From positions 1 through 6,369 of the forward strand of contig CAKOFP010000341.1 of the NCBI GenBank assembly GCA_933226995.1: 6,369 bases of DNA. The letters run 5' to 3'. Position 1 is the first letter of the stretch, and every line of letters begins with the position of its first letter. Positions 5,142 to 6,369 of this stretch are shown here, in pieces. Both the position numbers and the translations under genes were made by a program. The notes beneath the pieces are model-generated. The model did not search any database and was not told where the DNA came from. It saw only the letters and a program-made list of their open reading frames with translations. The DNA comes from Candidatus Nitrosopolaris rasttigaisensis. GTDB lineage: Archaea; Thermoproteota; Nitrososphaeria; Nitrososphaerales; Nitrososphaeraceae.

Positions 5142-5694
5142 TTAACTAAATGTTCCCAATTCCTGGCCTAGTAGCATTCCAGAATATGCAAAATTATTGT
5201 TCATTATTGCGTCAGTATACTTTGAAAACATGGATTTATCAATGCAAGATCCATGCTGCGGAAAGACCATATTCGGTGAGAGTTTCATTAGTCGTTTGGT
5301 TGTGTTTCTTACCGGTTCTTCGCTACCAAAGATTCCAACCTCTCTGTAAGCAGCAATCATTGCTTCTGATAAGTCCTCTGACAGAACTGGTTTATTTGCC
5401 CCTGGTTGAAGAAATAAATCTGATGGGAAAAGCGACTTTGTTGTGTCCTCAAAGATCATCATGCTATCCCAATGATGCACATGAGGAGTCATAATGAATC
5501 TAAGAATTCTTTTACCTGTCTTCAACACTTCATTATCCCAAAAAGAAATGTGGTCTGTTGGAACATTATACCAACCCATCAAATTTAATTTTGAGCTCAG
5601 GTCGCTACAAATCAACTTTGTTTTCGGAGATAAGAAATGCCATTCCGCCCCACTCATCACTTTCAAAATGCAGGAATGCTACATATGCTACCAT
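5142..5694 (-). pseudogene. 5'-truncated, frameshifted diiron metallo-beta-lactamase-fold (ODP/flavodiiron-like) protein
   Basis: The minus strand carries a 174-codon frame from ATG 5666 to TAA 5142 with the C-terminal two thirds of a metallo-beta-lactamase-fold protein of the oxygen-binding diiron (ODP/flavodiiron-like) type. Its first dozen residues (MKVMSGAEWH...) are wrong-frame. In the overlapping frame of 5694 the same DNA reads AYVAFLHFESDEWGGMAFL, which joins directly to LSPKTKLICSDL in the first frame if one base is removed near 5631-5637. The H-x-E-x-D motif so recovered, then H64 in TPHVHHWDSM, D83 in PSDLF exactly 18 residues on, and H138 in FPQHGS match the iron-ligand order of flavodiiron proteins (H-x-E-x-D ... 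H-x18-D ... H). The roughly 70-80 residues before HFESD are missing, and no flavodoxin domain follows LLGQELGTFS. Such proteins handle O2 or NO. As it stands this copy lacks an N-terminus and carries a frameshift, so it is probably inactive. Confidence 0.75.
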
Positions 5695-5959
5695 TACCTA
5701 CAGGTATAGCTTTCTGGTATGGATGAATTCCATTTATAATAACAGAAACCACACATTGGCTAGTAGCGTTGGCTGGTATGGATGTGCCAGTTAGGTTAAG
5801 AATGCTACCAGCTGGTATTTTTTGGCCTTTAGTCGGTGAAAGTATTTTTAGATAGGCATACGCTAAATTACTAGCACCGACAAAACCAGCGGCGAAAATA
5901 CTACATGCTATGGTTAGAACTAATAGTCTTATTGCTATTTTAGTTGTGATCTCTCTCAT
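5663..5959 (-). pseudogene. 3'-truncated secreted protein with signal peptide
   Basis: The minus-strand frame from ATG 5959 (a TTG at 5971 is in frame but less likely) encodes 98 residues. It begins with a basic start MREITTK, a hydrophobic core (IAIRLLVLTIACSIFAAGF) and a likely signal peptidase site after AYA at residues 33-35. The mature part reads YLKILSPTKGQKIPAGSIL, then NLTGTSIPANATSQCVVSVI and NGIHPYQKAIPVG. This matches a family of secreted thaumarchaeal proteins that I recall with an Ig-like or beta-sandwich domain (KI.SPTKGQ...TGTS...C.VSVI.NGI.PYQ) and a further C-terminal half with a second conserved cysteine. Here that half is gone. After about 5700 the frame enters the diiron-protein remnant and ends as NGSICSIPAF at 5663. 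The single remaining Cys would lose its disulfide partner. It is either a truncated pseudogene or a short secreted relic that is still expressed. A possible TATA box (minus TTCTTATAG) lies at 5993-6001. Confidence 0.65.
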
Positions 5960-5992
5960 GTTTATAACCAATCTCTTAGTAATAGTAAGAAA

Positions 5993-6001
5993 CTATAAGA
6001 A
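5993..6001 (-). promoter_or_regulatory. TATA-like element for the secreted-protein remnant
   Basis: On the minus strand TTCTTATAG lies about 35 bases before the ATG at 5959, giving a possible leader of about ten bases. The repeat element begins only a few bases further upstream, so any operator for this gene would lie inside or beside it. Weak call from spacing only. Confidence 0.3.
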
Positions 6002-6014
6002 TTCCTCACTTTGA

Positions 6015-6036
6015 GAGAGTCCAATAAGGGAGTAAT
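6015..6036 (+). repeat. Direct repeat, copy 1
   Basis: A 22-base unit with core AGTCCAATAAG and end GAGTAAT. It matches the unit at 6238-6259 at 20 of 22 positions, 223 bases apart. It also contains TAAGGGAGTAA, whose reverse complement is at 6226-6236. Confidence 0.75.
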
Positions 6037-6073
6037 ATTGGCCTAACCTCATCATAAGGAAATGCAAAGATAG

Positions 6074-6205
6074 TCGCACCGTAGCCGAGACTCACAAGGC
6101 ACTGCTTTGAACCATCTATCTTATTATTCAATCGACATTGACATTACGTATCTAGATGAGCTTGAAAGGCGAATTAGAAAGTTCATGGTGATGATTAAGT
6201 CTTAG
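6074..6205 (+). other. Start-less open stretch, possible gene fragment
   Basis: A 43-codon stretch between in-frame stops, without an upstream start, ends in TYLDELERRIRKFMVMIKS before TAG 6203-6205. The charged helical end looks protein-like and precedes a stop that would suit a normal C-terminus. It lies wholly inside the repeat-bounded region. No family was recognised; it could be a fragment carried by the element or chance. Confidence 0.25.
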
Positions 6206-6226
6206 ACTAATATCTAAGAGAGTGTT

Positions 6227-6243
6227 ACTCCCTTAAAGGGAGT
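6227..6243. repeat. Perfect 8-base palindrome with one-base centre
   Basis: ACTCCCTT, a single A, then AAGGGAGT. The right arm is the start of direct repeat copy 2. Such a tight palindrome is more typical of a dimeric protein binding site than of an RNA hairpin, since a one-base loop cannot form. Confidence 0.7.
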
Positions 6244-6259
6244 CCAATAAGTGAGTAAT
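6238..6259 (+). repeat. Direct repeat, copy 2
   Basis: Second copy of the 22-base unit at 6015-6036, with two differences (A to G at position 2, G to T at position 15). It lies about 55-75 bases upstream of the TATA box of the gene starting at 6349, so it could also act as an operator for that gene. Confidence 0.75.
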
Positions 6260-6312
6260 TGATAAAACAGTCCTCAAAGTCGGCAATTTTACAGGATCAG
6301 TAGATAAGAAAA

Positions 6313-6322
6313 GCCTATAATA
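6313..6322 (+). promoter_or_regulatory. TATA box of the gene at the right edge
   Basis: GCCTATAATAT is centred about 30 bases before the ATG at 6349, the expected archaeal promoter spacing, giving a transcript start a few bases before or at the ATG. No Shine-Dalgarno precedes the start, in line with a leaderless message. Confidence 0.5.
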
Positions 6323-6348
6323 TGCGGAGAGATAGCGAGAAAAATACA

Positions 6349-6369
6349 ATGACTTCAACCATAATTGAT
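6349..6369 (+). CDS. Start of a gene cut by the window edge
   Basis: ATG at 6349 opens a frame MTSTIID that continues to the last base of the window. A well-placed TATA box about 30 bases upstream supports it as a real start. Seven residues are too few to say what it encodes. Confidence 0.4.

Larger units (their letters stand above)
6005..6256. repeat. Possible small non-autonomous element with inverted, partly flipped ends
   Basis: The left end (6005-6035) and the reverse complement of the right end (6226-6256) are both 31 bases. They agree at the outside (CTCACTT) and the inside (TAAGGGAGTAA). The 13 bases between are instead related in the opposite orientation, through AGTCCAA. The result is an element of about 250 bases with terminal inverted repeats of unusual build. 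No transposase is present. The flanks GAATTC and TAATTG share only AATT, so there is no convincing target duplication. It could be a MITE-like element, a degenerate insertion sequence end pair, or two related operator sites. Confidence 0.4.

Noticed and set aside
5150..5794. Plus-strand frames opposite the two minus-strand remnants
   Set aside because: The minus strand carries recognisable motifs and a signal peptide; the plus frames do not.
6015..6259. CRISPR array
   Set aside because: Only two 22-base copies 223 bases apart, imperfect and without regular spacers.

Overview
The window looks like a piece of an archaeal chromosome, most likely from a soil ammonia-oxidising thaumarchaeon (Nitrososphaera/Nitrosocosmicus type). 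The reasons are inference from the sequence. Base composition is AT-rich. TATA-like boxes often sit about 25-30 bases ahead of start codons, with short or absent leaders. The mix of one-component regulators, a CorA transporter and small secreted or Cys-rich proteins resembles what I recall from that group. No rRNA, tRNA, CRISPR array, complete insertion sequence or phage gene was seen.

Layout. 1-1033: a two-gene operon, an ArsR-type repressor whose stop codon shares one base with the start of a DUF899 thioredoxin-like protein. 1127-1446: a heavily frameshifted NTF2/SnoaL-like gene that stays readable as five or six short pieces in alternating frames. 1447-1875: a 142-residue protein of unknown function, possibly a beta-barrel. 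1896-2058 (minus): the broken N-terminus of a short-chain dehydrogenase with its Rossmann glycine motif. 2214-2585: a small protein with a Cys/His-rich head and a helical tail. 2849-3241: an HxlR-type regulator. 3242-3781: mostly non-coding, with one doubtful small minus-strand ORF. 3782-4756: a CorA-type divalent cation channel with a clear Shine-Dalgarno. 4757-5141: non-coding as far as I can tell. 5142-5971 (minus): two damaged genes joined head to tail, the signal-peptide half of a secreted protein running into the C-terminal part of a diiron metallo-beta-lactamase-fold (ODP/flavodiiron-like) protein that also carries a frameshift. 6005-6256: a compact region with inverted and direct repeats that may be a small non-autonomous element. 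6349-6369: the likely start of another gene, cut by the window edge.

How it fits together. The intact genes are independent units: redox/stress regulation (ArsR-DUF899), a second one-component regulator (HxlR), a putative metal-binding protein and a Mg2+/Co2+ channel. Between them lie at least four damaged genes, which suggests a chromosomal segment undergoing deletion and decay, with the repeat element close to one of the rearrangement scars. I found no convincing new multi-gene system. The most interesting items are the decayed genes readable across frames, the fusion scar with its preserved iron-ligand motif, the Cys/His-rich small protein and the repeat element.
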